Below are positions 42,373 through 50,071 of a stretch of DNA of 64,000 nucleotides, piece by piece (the stretch's first letter is position 1; every line of letters starts with the position of its first letter). This DNA is from Pseudaquabacterium pictum (lineage in GTDB: Bacteria; Pseudomonadota; Gammaproteobacteria; Burkholderiales; Burkholderiaceae_C), in assembly GCF_005403045.1 (NCBI RefSeq), contig NZ_BJCL01000017.1, forward strand, positions 59,906 through 123,905, given 5' to 3'. Under the pieces are notes generated by a model that saw only the letters and a program-made list of their open reading frames with translations, did not search any database and had not been told where the DNA came from. A program made the translations under genes and the position numbers.

Positions 42373-43281
42373 ATGAACGCACAGTCCAACCACCCCAGCA
42401 ACGACACCACCGATCCGCAGTTCCTCGGCCCCGAGGCTGGCCAACAGGCAGATGGGAAAGCAGGGGGGAGCGCGCGGGATGTTCAAGCCCACGAGCTGGG
42501 CGACATGCGGACGATCCTGCACATCGCGCTGACCCAACCCGGCGTGATGAATCAGGCCTACCGGGCGTTTCACAACTACAGCATCGGCAACCAGCTGCTG
42601 GCCGCGCTGCAACTGCTGGACAAGGGCCTGCCACTGGCGCCCATCGCCAGCTTCAACGCTTGGCGCGAAAAGGGCCGCTTCGTGAAGAAGGGCGAGAAGG
42701 CCATCAGCCTGTTCATGCCCATCAGCGTGAAGCGCCGCGCCGACAAGGACGCGCCGGCCGATTCCGCCGAGGCAGGGGAGGGCGGCACGTTCAGCATGTT
42801 CATGCTGCGGCCGAACTGGTTTTCACTGAACCAGACCGAAGGCGGCGCGTTCACCGCCGAGACCGTCACGCCCGCCTGGGATGCCGTCACCGCCATGGCC
42901 GCGCTCGACATCATCGAAGAGCCCTTCGAGCACCTGCAGGGCAATCACCTTGGCTATGCCCGCGCGCGATCCATCGGCCTCAACCCGCTGAACCCTCTGA
43001 AGCACAAGACCCGGTTTCATGAGATGGCGCATGTGGTGCTCGGTCACACCGCCGTCGCCGACATGCACGACGACGAAGCCCTGAAGCGCCAGATCGAGGA
43101 GGCTGAAGCCGAGGGCGTGGCCTACCTGCTGTGTGCGTTGCTGGACCTTCCCGGCCAGGCCGAGAGCCGCTTCTACATCCAGGGCTGGCTGCAGGGTGGA
43201 ACGCTGCCCGAGAAGAGCGCCAAGCGGATCTTCGGCGCCGCCGATCGGATCATGAAGGCCGGCCAGCCGGTGCAGCACTGA
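42373..43281 (+). CDS. ardC: ArdC-family anti-restriction protein with zincin motif
   Basis: The product is 302 residues from ATG 42373, where the leader ends. Residues 1-24 form the tag shared with the 5565 protein. The ArdC N-terminal ssDNA-binding domain (YRAFHNYSIGNQLLAALQLL, FNAWREKGRFVKKGEKAISL) is followed by a metallopeptidase-like domain with RFHEMAHVVLGHT, a full HExxH site, and EAEAEGVAYLLCALL as third-ligand helix. ArdC of pSa protects incoming plasmid DNA from type I restriction and binds single-stranded DNA. It fits an early-expressed, leading-region role. Confidence 0.92.
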   Translation: MNAQSNHPSNDTTDPQFLGPEAGQQADGKAGGSARDVQAHELGDMRTILHIALTQPGVMNQAYRAFHNYSIGNQLLAALQLLDKGLPLAPIASFNAWREKGRFVKKGEKAISLFMPISVKRRADKDAPADSAEAGEGGTFSMFMLRPNWFSLNQTEGGAFTAETVTPAWDAVTAMAALDIIEEPFEHLQGNHLGYARARSIGLNPLNPLKHKTRFHEMAHVVLGHTAVADMHDDEALKRQIEEAEAEGVAYLLCALLDLPGQAESRFYIQGWLQGGTLPEKSAKRIFGAADRIMKAGQPVQH

Positions 43282-43319
43282 TCCACCACCAGACCACGAC
43301 GCACCAGGAGCAAGCCCCG

Positions 43320-43571
43320 ATGGCATCCCAAGACCTCACCCCCGAAGCGGTGGCGGGCTTCGCCGCCCAGCTGGACGGCAAGCCTGCGCACGAGGCCTGT
43401 CCGCACTACACCAGCAGCCCCGCCGGCATGGCCTGGCTGGTCGGTGCGTGGCTGCAGAAGACCGGGCGCCCGGCGCCGCGCGATGTCCGGATGTCGCGCG
43501 GCTACACGGTGCGCGTCGGCGATATGCGCGTCTCGGTCGCCGACGCTGCGGCCTTGGTTCGTGTTCAGTGA
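43320..43571 (+). CDS. Small hypothetical protein downstream of ardC
   Basis: The product is 83 residues from ATG 43320 with AGGAG 9 bases upstream. Features are MASQDLTPEAVAGFAAQLDG and GMAWLVGAWLQKTGRPAP, then a strand-rich end (YTVRVGDMRVSVADAAALVR). No family is recognised. It is spaced 38 bases from ardC and 13 from the next small gene, so it is probably in the same operon. Confidence 0.65.
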   Translation: MASQDLTPEAVAGFAAQLDGKPAHEACPHYTSSPAGMAWLVGAWLQKTGRPAPRDVRMSRGYTVRVGDMRVSVADAAALVRVQ

Positions 43572-43584
43572 AGGGGAACCCGCG

Positions 43585-43725
43585 ATGAGTGACTACGCCT
43601 ATCGACTGCTTCTGATGAAGCGCGCGCTCGCCCGCAGCGACGCCGAGCTGTTCGGCCAGCGGCCTCGGTATCTCGAAGTGGCCAGGCACCTTGCGGCGCT
43701 CTTGCTTTCCACGGAACTGCCATGA
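43585..43725 (+). CDS. 46-aa hypothetical protein
   Basis: ATG 43585 has AAGGGGAA 7 bases upstream, and the stop overlaps the next start by ATGA (43722-43725). The product starts MSDYAYRLLLMKRALARSDA and is a single basic helix pair. Coupling on the 3' side is the best evidence that this short gene is real. Confidence 0.55.
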   Translation: MSDYAYRLLLMKRALARSDAELFGQRPRYLEVARHLAALLLSTELP

Positions 43726-44036
43726 AGGTCTCACGGCGATGGATCGAATGGGCGCATGGACCGGGCGCCGAGGATGGCCAGTCACTGGCGATGAGCTTGT
43801 GCGACCTGGCCAGCGCGCCCGGTGCGGGCTCGATCGAGGTTGCTGACCCGGCGTTGATCGCCGAGCTGGTCGACGTGGCCGGTCTTTACGTCAATCCGCG
43901 TCGCGGCGATGCACTGCATGACATGGGCCTGTGGTGGATGGGTCAGCCGCGCCGGATAATTTCCGAAGGAAGGGCTTCGCTTCGGTCAGCCAACAGCGCG
44001 GCGAAGTCGCCGACGGTAGATGGCCAACCAGAATGA
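43722..44036 (+). CDS. Hypothetical protein in the ardC operon
   Basis: The product is 104 residues from ATG 43722, coupled by ATGA to the 46-aa gene. It contains WIEWAHGPGAEDGQSLAMSL, ADPALIAELVDVAGLYVNPR and GDALHDMGLWWMGQPRRI. No domain is recognised. The end (after residue 85) overlaps a possible ATG of the following nuclease frame. Confidence 0.5.
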   Translation: MKVSRRWIEWAHGPGAEDGQSLAMSLCDLASAPGAGSIEVADPALIAELVDVAGLYVNPRRGDALHDMGLWWMGQPRRIISEGRASLRSANSAAKSPTVDGQPE

Positions 44037-44142
44037 CAACAACGGGGCGCTTCATGCTTCGCATCTCTGCACCAGGTGGCCGCTGCGGCACAGGCTACAA
44101 AGTCTCCCGGCAGCCAGGGCGTACCCGTTGAAGGGCGCCACC

Positions 44143-44670
44143 TTGAATCGTCGGACCGCACTGCGCGCCGGCCTGTCCTTGATGCTGCTGCTCTGCGTTG
44201 GCCAGGCCGGCGCCCGAGAAGACACGCCAGGCGCCGGAGGACCGCCGGCGCCAAGCAGCTACCGAGGGCCAGCGATGGTGACGGGCGTGGCGGACGGCGA
44301 CACGCTGTATGCGAATGTCGATGGCCACTCGATCCGCATCAGGCTCGCCCAGATCGATGCCCCGGAGAAGGCACAGGCCTTCGGCCGTCGATCAGAGCAG
44401 TCCCTGCGCGAACTGGTGGGCAAGAAGCAGGTCGAGCTGACTTGGAAGTCGCTCGACCGGTATGGCCGGCCCATCGCGCAGGTCGCCGTCGATGGCCTTG
44501 ATGTGAACGCCGAACAGGTCAGGCGAGGTTTCGCCTGGGTGTTCCGGCGCCACTCGCGCGATACTGCCCTGATAGCGGTGGAAGTGCGGGCGAAGGCTGC
44601 GGGTCTGGGGCTCTGGGCTGACCCGCATCCGATCGCACCATGGGAGTGGCGAGCCGGCCCGAGGGAGTAG
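44143..44670 (+). CDS. Secreted staphylococcal-nuclease-like (SNase) protein
   Basis: The product is 175 residues from TTG 44143, preferred because GAAGG lies upstream and the protein then starts with a signal peptide (LNRRTALRAGLSLMLLLCVG, cleavage near QAGA). The OB-fold nuclease follows: VTGVADGDTLYANVDGHSIR, IRLAQIDAPEKAQAFGRRSE and RYGRPIAQVAVDG. Catalytic Arg-Glu-Arg type positions are IRLAQID (Arg), LGKK-flanked acidic residues and DRYGRP (Arg). It cuts DNA or RNA in a calcium-dependent way outside the cytoplasm. Such genes are common on conjugative plasmids. An upstream ATG at 44020 would bury the signal peptide. Confidence 0.85.
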   Translation: MNRRTALRAGLSLMLLLCVGQAGAREDTPGAGGPPAPSSYRGPAMVTGVADGDTLYANVDGHSIRIRLAQIDAPEKAQAFGRRSEQSLRELVGKKQVELTWKSLDRYGRPIAQVAVDGLDVNAEQVRRGFAWVFRRHSRDTALIAVEVRAKAAGLGLWADPHPIAPWEWRAGPRE

Positions 44671-44721
44671 GAAACCTGTTCTGCGCCTTTGGGCAACATC
44701 AGGCTGCGAGCAGTGACTGCC

Positions 44722-45957
44722 TCAGCCAGCCTTTGCAGGCTTGAGCTTTGCGCCGATCGCCTTCAACAGAAGGTTGATTGCCATCTTCTGTTTCTTCGAT
44801 GTTGTTGTCGAATTCGCCTCTAGTTCTTGAAGGACTTCAATAAGGCGCTTGCTTGCAAGTGTCTCCACCTTGTCGACCGAGTCTTCGGCCTTCGTGCTGA
44901 TTAGCTCGAAAGAACTGAGCTTTGCTTCCGCGTAGATGGCTGCGTCGCCCGCAAACTCGTGACTAGAGGCCCAAGCGTAGAGGTACACCGTGGGTAGTCG
45001 GGCTTTCTCATGGCTACTAGTTTTCTCTACCTTGATCCAGAAGCCGTAGCCCACTCGCAGCCAGCCTTTCCCGCTTCCCAACGAGTGCCGTGCGTAGACA
45101 GATACAGAGCCGCCGTCCCGGGCTCTGGTGTTGAGAGTGCCATCATGCGCTCGAAGGTTTGCGTCCTTGATCTTTGCGGCCAGTCTCGGAAGTACTTCAA
45201 AGTCAATGGACGCATCCTTGGTGCCAGCTGGATCGTCGGCAGAGTCATGCTTGGCGCCGGCAAGTTTCCAGGCTGACTTGAAGTCACCGTTGAATCGAGC
45301 GGACAGCAGTTTGACGTTTCTCAGTAGGCGTGCGAACTCCTGAGGCCCGTCGAGATTGCCAACCTGGACGCCGGCCCCGTTGGGTGAGCACAGGATCCTC
45401 TTCAGAAAGCCGATCAGCGCCTTTGAGTCAACGTTCTGCATGACGATTCCCTCCTCTTCGAGATGCTCGATAAGCGCCTTTGCCAGATCTGAGCGGCCCG
45501 CATGGCGACGAAGTAGACGCGCCGCTTGCGTCCAAGTCAGTGTTGGAACGCCAGGCGTTTCCAATGTTTCCCGGCTCAGGATTAGCAACTGACGCCCAGC
45601 TTCGGAGCGGCGCCAGAACTCGTAGTCGGCCAGTTGCGCTGGTTTGATCTCGCTTTCCGGGATCAACTTGTCTCTGTACTTGATCTCGATCAGTACGATG
45701 GGCTCTTCGTCTTCGTGGTTCGCAAAGACGGCCAGATCGGCGCGGCGTATCCCTGTGCTGCCGCGGAACGCAAACTCTGGTTCGAAAACGGGTTGTGGAA
45801 GTGCCCGCTTTCCAAGGCGACAACTGGTGCAGACCAACTCACGAACCAGCGTTGGATGGTGCTTGCCAATTTCCGCGAGGATGTACGCTAGGTAGCGACC
45901 GTGAAAGCTCCCGCTAAACCATGATTGAACGCGAGAAAAGAAGCTGTCGCGAGGCAA
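44722..45957 (-). CDS. PD-(D/E)XK nuclease-family protein
   Basis: The product is 411 residues from TTG 45957, where GGAGG lies 7 bases upstream; an ATG at 46017 has no such site. The N-terminus LPRDSFFSRVQSWFSGSFHG leads to a PD-(D/E)XK-like core: GIRRADLAVF (Asp) and EEPIVLIEIKYRDKL (E-x-K). The region EFWRRSEAGRQLLILSRETL fits the next helix and strand. The C-terminal half (YLYAWASSHEFAGDAAIYAE) resembles uncharacterised nuclease-like or defence proteins. It stands alone in opposite direction to the SNase gene, in the predicted leading region. A defence or competitor-exclusion role is possible but not shown. Confidence 0.75.
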   Translation of the reverse strand: MPRDSFFSRVQSWFSGSFHGRYLAYILAEIGKHHPTLVRELVCTSCRLGKRALPQPVFEPEFAFRGSTGIRRADLAVFANHEDEEPIVLIEIKYRDKLIPESEIKPAQLADYEFWRRSEAGRQLLILSRETLETPGVPTLTWTQAARLLRRHAGRSDLAKALIEHLEEEGIVMQNVDSKALIGFLKRILCSPNGAGVQVGNLDGPQEFARLLRNVKLLSARFNGDFKSAWKLAGAKHDSADDPAGTKDASIDFEVLPRLAAKIKDANLRAHDGTLNTRARDGGSVSVYARHSLGSGKGWLRVGYGFWIKVEKTSSHEKARLPTVYLYAWASSHEFAGDAAIYAEAKLSSFELISTKAEDSVDKVETLASKRLIEVLQELEANSTTTSKKQKMAINLLLKAIGAKLKPAKAG

Positions 45958-46067
45958 GGTTGTCCTCCAGTGAGTTTGGGCCGCGCCGCGTGTGCCTGCG
46001 GTGCCGCCGCTGTTCATTCTCGCTGCGAGGTGGGACGCACGACTCTGCGAGTCGCGCTGGCGAGTAG

Positions 46068-46826
46068 TTACGCCAGCTTGGCTAACACCCACAAGAGCGC
46101 AAGGTGAGTGGAATAGTAGATATAGAAGCCGAGGCGGCCGCGTGGCAGGTTCAGCCTGACCTGTCCTGCCGCAAAGATGAGCGGCAACGCGGCAAGCGCC
46201 CACAGATTGCGATTGATGACGTACAGCGAGGCGAGGGCGCCGATCCACAGGGCCAGCCTCAACCAGCTGGGCCGGCGACAGTAGGCCCACGCCATCACGC
46301 AGACCGCGAGCCCTGGCCACCAGAACTCGACGAGCGCGCCGCCGACGATGAAGACCGCAGCGGCCGCCACCAGCCGCGCCGGTCCGCCGACCTCGATCAG
46401 CCAAGCGCAAAGTGTGGCGACCAGAAGCGTCGCCATGATGTTGAAGGGCCACCACCCCCAACCGAGTCCACCGAGCCCGATGAACGGAATGGTGGCGATG
46501 CTCCCGAAGATCGTCAGCCGGCGCGCTGTGCGCGAGTAACTGCCACTGGCCAGCGCACCAGGCCGGGCCAGGTTGTAGCCCAGCACGAAGCCGAACAGCG
46601 GCAGTGCGAGACGCCCCGCCGCGAACAGCTCTGGCACCGAGGCGTGCAGCAGATGTTTGTTGACGTGATCGAGCGTCATCAGCAGCAACGCGAGCCACTT
46701 CAGCGCTTCCAGCGAGCCGCTGCTCAACTCCAGCCTCGGGGCCGTGCTCACTGGCGCACGGATCGGCGCATTGATGCATTCGCTCACGCCCAACACCCTC
46801 GCTCCCACCTTGGCACCGGTACTCAT
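46068..46826 (-). CDS. traX: TraX-family membrane acyltransferase
   Basis: The product is 252 residues with about eight membrane helices. The TraX start motif (SLEALKWLALLLMTLDHVNK) is clear, followed by GRLALPLFGFVLGYNLARPG. TraX of F acetylates the pilin N-terminus; related acyltransferases act on surface polymers. ATG 46826 overlaps the stop of the 73-aa gene by ATGA. It is the last gene of the stb operon. No pilin gene is in the window, so its substrate may be encoded elsewhere. Confidence 0.9.
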   Translation of the reverse strand: MSTGAKVGARVLGVSECINAPIRAPVSTAPRLELSSGSLEALKWLALLLMTLDHVNKHLLHASVPELFAAGRLALPLFGFVLGYNLARPGALASGSYSRTARRLTIFGSIATIPFIGLGGLGWGWWPFNIMATLLVATLCAWLIEVGGPARLVAAAAVFIVGGALVEFWWPGLAVCVMAWAYCRRPSWLRLALWIGALASLYVINRNLWALAALPLIFAAGQVRLNLPRGRLGFYIYYSTHLALLWVLAKLA

Positions 46827-47044
46827 GCCGAGATCCCTTCATGACAAGCAAAGAGCCGTCGAACGCCACCACCGGTTCCCGATGGCATATAGAGCTTGCG
46901 CGGCAGTCCGGGGGACTGCCGCGTGCCCCGGTAGGAGCCGGCCCGGTAGGGCTGCAACCCGCCCAAGCGGGATGCACTCCGTAGCCCGGGGCACTCATGC
47001 CAGAGCGCGCTGTCGTGGCATGCACAGCAGTTGGTCTTGGTCAT
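46823..47044 (-). CDS. 73-aa gene linking the stb genes and traX
   Basis: ATG 47044 overlaps the stop of the upstream gene by ATGA, and its own stop overlaps traX by ATGA. This double coupling is strong evidence that it is translated. The product starts MTKTNCCACHDSALWHECPG, with four Cys and two His in the first 18 residues (CCACH...HEC), a possible metal-binding knuckle. The rest is basic and Gly-rich and has no recognised fold. Confidence 0.6.
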   Translation of the reverse strand: MTKTNCCACHDSALWHECPGLRSASRLGGLQPYRAGSYRGTRQSPGLPRKLYMPSGTGGGVRRLFACHEGISA

Positions 47045-47499
47045 CGCATCCAAAGCACTGCGCTCCCGATGCCGAGCGCGACGCCCAAAGCAAGCGCCGT
47101 GAGCACTGGCGCGAGCCTGGTACGAACGAGGTTGCCGTGCAGCTTGATCTGGCGGGCAATGTCCCTCACCGCCGGCGCCAGCTGTTCGGCAAACGCCAGA
47201 GTGGCCGCTTCCTTCATCGCCTTGCGATGTTCGGCCAGCGCTTGCGTCGTTGCAGCTGAGGCGCGGCGCTCGATGTAGTCGGCCAGGGCCCTTTTCGTCG
47301 CTTCGGTGAGCTGCGCCACTTCGGCCGAGTACACCGTGCCGGCCGCAGCGAGGCCGGCAGCGGCAGTCTCCAGCCGCTGCGAGCTGGCCGTTAGTCGCTC
47401 GCCGACCGCATCGGCCGCGGCGAGCACCGTGTCGACGCCGCGAAGCGCTTCGACGATCAGCGCCTCGCGCGCCGATCTGGCGTCCAGTGCGTTGCCCAT
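47041..47499 (-). CDS. StbC-position coiled-coil membrane protein
   Basis: The product is 152 residues. It is almost wholly helical, with a long Ala-rich coiled coil (EALRGVDTVLAAADAVGERL, ADYIERRASAATTQALAEHR) and a single C-terminal membrane anchor (LAPVLTALALGVALGIGSAV). It lies 22 bases after stbB, the position of StbC in R388-like operons, but I cannot confirm homology. A membrane-anchored coil could tether a plasmid complex or transfer machinery. Confidence 0.65.
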   Translation of the reverse strand: MGNALDARSAREALIVEALRGVDTVLAAADAVGERLTASSQRLETAAAGLAAAGTVYSAEVAQLTEATKRALADYIERRASAATTQALAEHRKAMKEAATLAFAEQLAPAVRDIARQIKLHGNLVRTRLAPVLTALALGVALGIGSAVLWMR

Positions 47500-47521
47500 C
47501 AGGCCGCCTTCATCCGCAGTT

Positions 47522-48274
47522 TCACGCTGCGACGGATAGTGCGAGCGAGGCCTGGAGCTGAATCGGCAAACCCAGCGGGAAGAGCGCAGCGAACGCGGTA
47601 TCGAGGTTCTTGTTGCAGGTCTTGGCCAAGCGCTTCATGGCGATCATCTGGATCGCGGCGTCCTGCTCGTCCTCGTTCGCCGCCGCGCGCAACCGCTGCC
47701 GGTAGTCGGTCGCGTCGTCGTTCAGCGCGCCGATCGACAGCTGCTGCGTCTTGAGCATGGCGAACAGCTCGTTGGCGAAGATCACGCCACCTTCGGGGAT
47801 CGTCGCCTCACCGCTGGCGCAGAAGCCGAAGACGCCGGCAAAGTCGGTGCGCAGGTCGTCGTCGGTCTCGACCTTGTTGATGAGCACCAGGATCTTCGCG
47901 GCCGGCACGCCGATGGCCCGAAGCGCTCGGATGGTGTTCACCGTGTCGGCCTGCTGCTTGCCGTCCTTGACCACCGGCACCACGAAGAGGTCGAACTCTT
48001 CTTGGCTGTCGGCGTAATGCTGCATCATTTTGAGGAAGTCTTCGACGTTGGACGAGCCCACGTCCACAATCGCATCGTCCAGCTTCATCAGCCGCTGCAG
48101 CAGATCGTTGTAGTGCTTGCCTCGCAGCCTGGCGACCTCGACGCCATCGCTGGAGGCATCGACGTTCAGGCTCTCGACGCTGAAGACCTGGGCGTTCAGG
48201 CGAGGCTGCAACAGATGAGCGGCGATCGTGCTCTTGCCGACGTTGCCGCTGAAGTTCAGGACGCAGACTTTCAT
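47522..48274 (-). CDS. stbB: StbB-like ParA-superfamily ATPase
   Basis: The product is 250 residues. A P-loop of the ParA/MinD type is at the N-terminus (VCVLNFSGNVGKSTIAAHLL), with a switch region DDAIVDVGSSN and LFVVPVVKDGKQQADTVNTI. The sequence pattern is that of plasmid StbB proteins (R388/IncW, IncP-related). In R388, StbA and StbB have opposing effects on segregation and conjugation. The start overlaps stbA by ATGA. No adjacent parS is needed, because the separate parAB module serves partition. Confidence 0.88.
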   Translation of the reverse strand: MKVCVLNFSGNVGKSTIAAHLLQPRLNAQVFSVESLNVDASSDGVEVARLRGKHYNDLLQRLMKLDDAIVDVGSSNVEDFLKMMQHYADSQEEFDLFVVPVVKDGKQQADTVNTIRALRAIGVPAAKILVLINKVETDDDLRTDFAGVFGFCASGEATIPEGGVIFANELFAMLKTQQLSIGALNDDATDYRQRLRAAANEDEQDAAIQMIAMKRLAKTCNKNLDTAFAALFPLGLPIQLQASLALSVAA

Positions 48275-48747
48275 GACTTTCCTTGGTTGGGGTGTTTCGG
48301 CGCCAACTTGGCGAGTGCTTTCATGTCTGGCGTGCTGCGCATGACCTCGTCCAGCAGGCGAGGGTCGTGCGCACCGAATTTCGATGCCGGGCTGGCGGCC
48401 GGTGCAGCTGAAAGCGCAGGCGCGAGCGTGGGAACGCTCGCGATCCTGGGCACCGGCAAGACGGCTGCCCCGCTTTCCGGGATGCCCGCGCCGAACGTCG
48501 GCCTTGCCTCTGGCAAGCCTGGCGCGTCTTCCCGCTGCCTGCGCAGACGGGCGATGACGTTCGAGAGCTGGTGCGGTGTGACCTCGATGCCCACGTCCAG
48601 GAGCGCCGTGACGATGTGGGCGCGCGGGCTCCCCTGAGCCATGGCCGCCTCGATCTGAGGCAACAGCGCCGCGATGCGGCGAGCCTTCGAAGGCGGGTGC
48701 TTGGCTGCGCTTCGTTCGAGGCTGGCCGAGAAGGCGTCCGGAGTCAT
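48271..48747 (-). CDS. stbA: StbA-like DNA-binding protein
   Basis: The product is 158 residues from ATG 48747 (MTPDAFSASLERSAAKHPPS); ATG 48762 is possible. The N-terminal HTH is KARRIAALLPQIEAAMAQGS with VEVTPHQLSNVIARL-type recognition (EVTPHQLSNVIARLRRQR). A Pro/Ala-rich linker and a short C-terminal patch (LLDEVMRSTPDMKALAKLAP) follow. In R388, StbA binds repeats upstream of its own operon and in the oriT region. Here the upstream region 48748-49071 is full of short direct repeats. It is coupled to stbB. Confidence 0.8.
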   Translation of the reverse strand: MTPDAFSASLERSAAKHPPSKARRIAALLPQIEAAMAQGSPRAHIVTALLDVGIEVTPHQLSNVIARLRRQREDAPGLPEARPTFGAGIPESGAAVLPVPRIASVPTLAPALSAAPAASPASKFGAHDPRLLDEVMRSTPDMKALAKLAPKHPNQGKS

Positions 48748-49071
48748 TGGACGGCCGTCCATGAGGGACGTCTCAGGGCAGGGTGCGGGTGCTTGGGGTG
48801 CATGTTGCGTACCTTCTACCGTTTGAACATACAAACGGTGCAAGAGAAGTGCGTACGAAGACACTATAGGTGATTGCAATGCAAGAACAGTGCATATAAA
48901 GTAAATGCAAGCCAGTGGACCGGCCTTCTTGTGCAACAGAGCGTACGTTTGGTGCTCTGGAAGCAAGCTTTTGGAGGCGGTTCGGGTACGCCACGGCTCA
49001 AAGCACGTACGACGTGCGTATGAGCTGGCGATCTGGCGCTGTCCTTGTGGTGTCTGAGTGAGTACCAACCA
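48748..49071. promoter_or_regulatory. Repeat-rich stb promoter region
   Basis: This AT-richer stretch lies upstream of stbA. It contains GCGTAC-type words at 48806, 48851 and 48941 and related CGTAC/GCGTA words near 48985 and 49013-49025. TGCAA words are near 48840, 48880, 48905 and 48932. A perfect inverted repeat ACCGTTTG / CAAACGGT lies at 48818-48839. In R388, StbA binds repeats beginning TTGCAT in the same place, and the TGCAA words (TTGCA on the minus strand) are the candidates here. It probably carries the stb promoter (minus) and that of the small membrane gene (plus). Confidence 0.55.
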
Positions 49072-49377
49072 ATGAACCCGACTTTCGAGCGAGCGCTGTG
49101 GGCGAGCACCCCAGCGCTGCGGTGCCTGGCACCGCTGGACGCCATCCTTGCGCCGGCCCTTGGCCTGTACTGGATCAAGACCTTGCCCGCCTCTGGCGGG
49201 CTGGTAGGGGCCGTGCTGGGGGTGTTCTGCCTCTGGATCGGGGCCAGGCGCGCCTATCGCGCGCTGTTCGAATTCGAGGCCTACCGCTGGATGACGCTTC
49301 GCCTGGCGAAGCTCGCCATCGCGACCTGGGTCGTGATGGCGATGGTCAAGCTCGTCTGGTTCATCCAGGGGTCGTGA
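49072..49377 (+). CDS. Small membrane protein next to oriT
   Basis: The product is 101 residues from ATG 49072. It has two or three hydrophobic helices (LDAILAPALGLYWIKTL, LVGAVLGVFCLWIGARRA, LAIATWVVMAMVKLVWFI). No family is recognised with confidence. Its place between the stb promoter and the nic site on the leading side recalls small membrane proteins of IncP-like plasmids. Confidence 0.65.
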   Translation: MNPTFERALWASTPALRCLAPLDAILAPALGLYWIKTLPASGGLVGAVLGVFCLWIGARRAYRALFEFEAYRWMTLRLAKLAIATWVVMAMVKLVWFIQGS

Positions 49378-49492
49378 TGCACGAGGGGATGCGACACCAA
49401 ACACAGATGCGAAAGAGTGGAGAGCAGGATAGGCTGCGCCGGCTTGTTTGTGTCACGAGGCCTGCCCGATGAACACGGGCAGGCAGGCCTCG
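49378..49492 (-). other. Origin of transfer (oriT), IncP-like nic
   Basis: The minus strand carries CCTATCCTGC at 49433-49424, matching the nic core of RP4 and the YATCCTG/Y consensus of MOBP relaxases. Cleavage would fall between 49425 and 49424, and the minus strand would leave 5'-first toward lower coordinates. About 31 bases away is a strong inverted repeat (CGAGGCCTGCCCG at 49456-49468 and a longer arm at 49476-49492), the position of the TraJ-type recognition repeat. It also encloses the ATG of the next gene. The mob genes begin directly beside it. Confidence 0.75.
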
Positions 49493-50071
49493 CATCGGGC
49501 GACGCTTCACGTCGATGTCGGGCCCGAGCTGTCGGCTCGTGTCCGGGCCGCGGCGGCGGCTGGTGGTCGCACCCCCTCTGAATGGACTCGCGAACTCCTC
49601 CAGCGGGAGCTGGCACAGGAGGCGGCATCGGTAGGCACCGGGCATCAGCAGCAGTCGGGGCCTGACGCATCGGCGGCGGCACCTGGCCGCCTGGTGCTCG
49701 ACGCCGAGTTGGCCTGCCTCCTGCAGCAGGTCCAGGTACAAGGACAGTTCCGCACGCGCCCAGCAGCGCTGCGCTTGGTGCTGCGTCACTTCATTGGCCA
49801 GGGGTCAACACCGGCGGCCGAGCCGGTCGACGCGACGCCGCTCAAGGACGGTGTGGCCGCGCTCATGCGCTCGAACCACGAGCTGCTGCCGATCGGCAAG
49901 AACATCAACCAGATCGCCAAGTCGCTGAATGCGATGCAGGGCGGGTTCCGCAATACCGACACCAAGAACCTGCAGGTCTTCGCGCAGGCGGTGCGCGAGC
50001 ACGTCGAGCAGGCCGCTCGGGTCGTGGCGACGATCCGGGCGCTGGTGACGCCTCACAAGGAGAAGTCTTGA
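49469..50071 (+). CDS. MobC/TraJ-like relaxosome accessory protein
   Basis: The product is 200 residues from ATG 49469, which lies in the loop of an oriT hairpin. The N-terminus (ATLHVDVGPELSARVRAAAA, RTPSEWTRELLQRELA) is a ribbon-helix-helix-like DNA-binding unit. The C-terminal LPIGKNINQIAKSLNAM is the hallmark of MobC-type relaxase helpers. It would bind the inverted repeat, bend oriT and load the relaxase. Its own start within that repeat implies autoregulation. It overlaps the relaxase start (TTGA). Confidence 0.85.
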   Translation: MNTGRQASHRATLHVDVGPELSARVRAAAAAGGRTPSEWTRELLQRELAQEAASVGTGHQQQSGPDASAAAPGRLVLDAELACLLQQVQVQGQFRTRPAALRLVLRHFIGQGSTPAAEPVDATPLKDGVAALMRSNHELLPIGKNINQIAKSLNAMQGGFRNTDTKNLQVFAQAVREHVEQAARVVATIRALVTPHKEKS

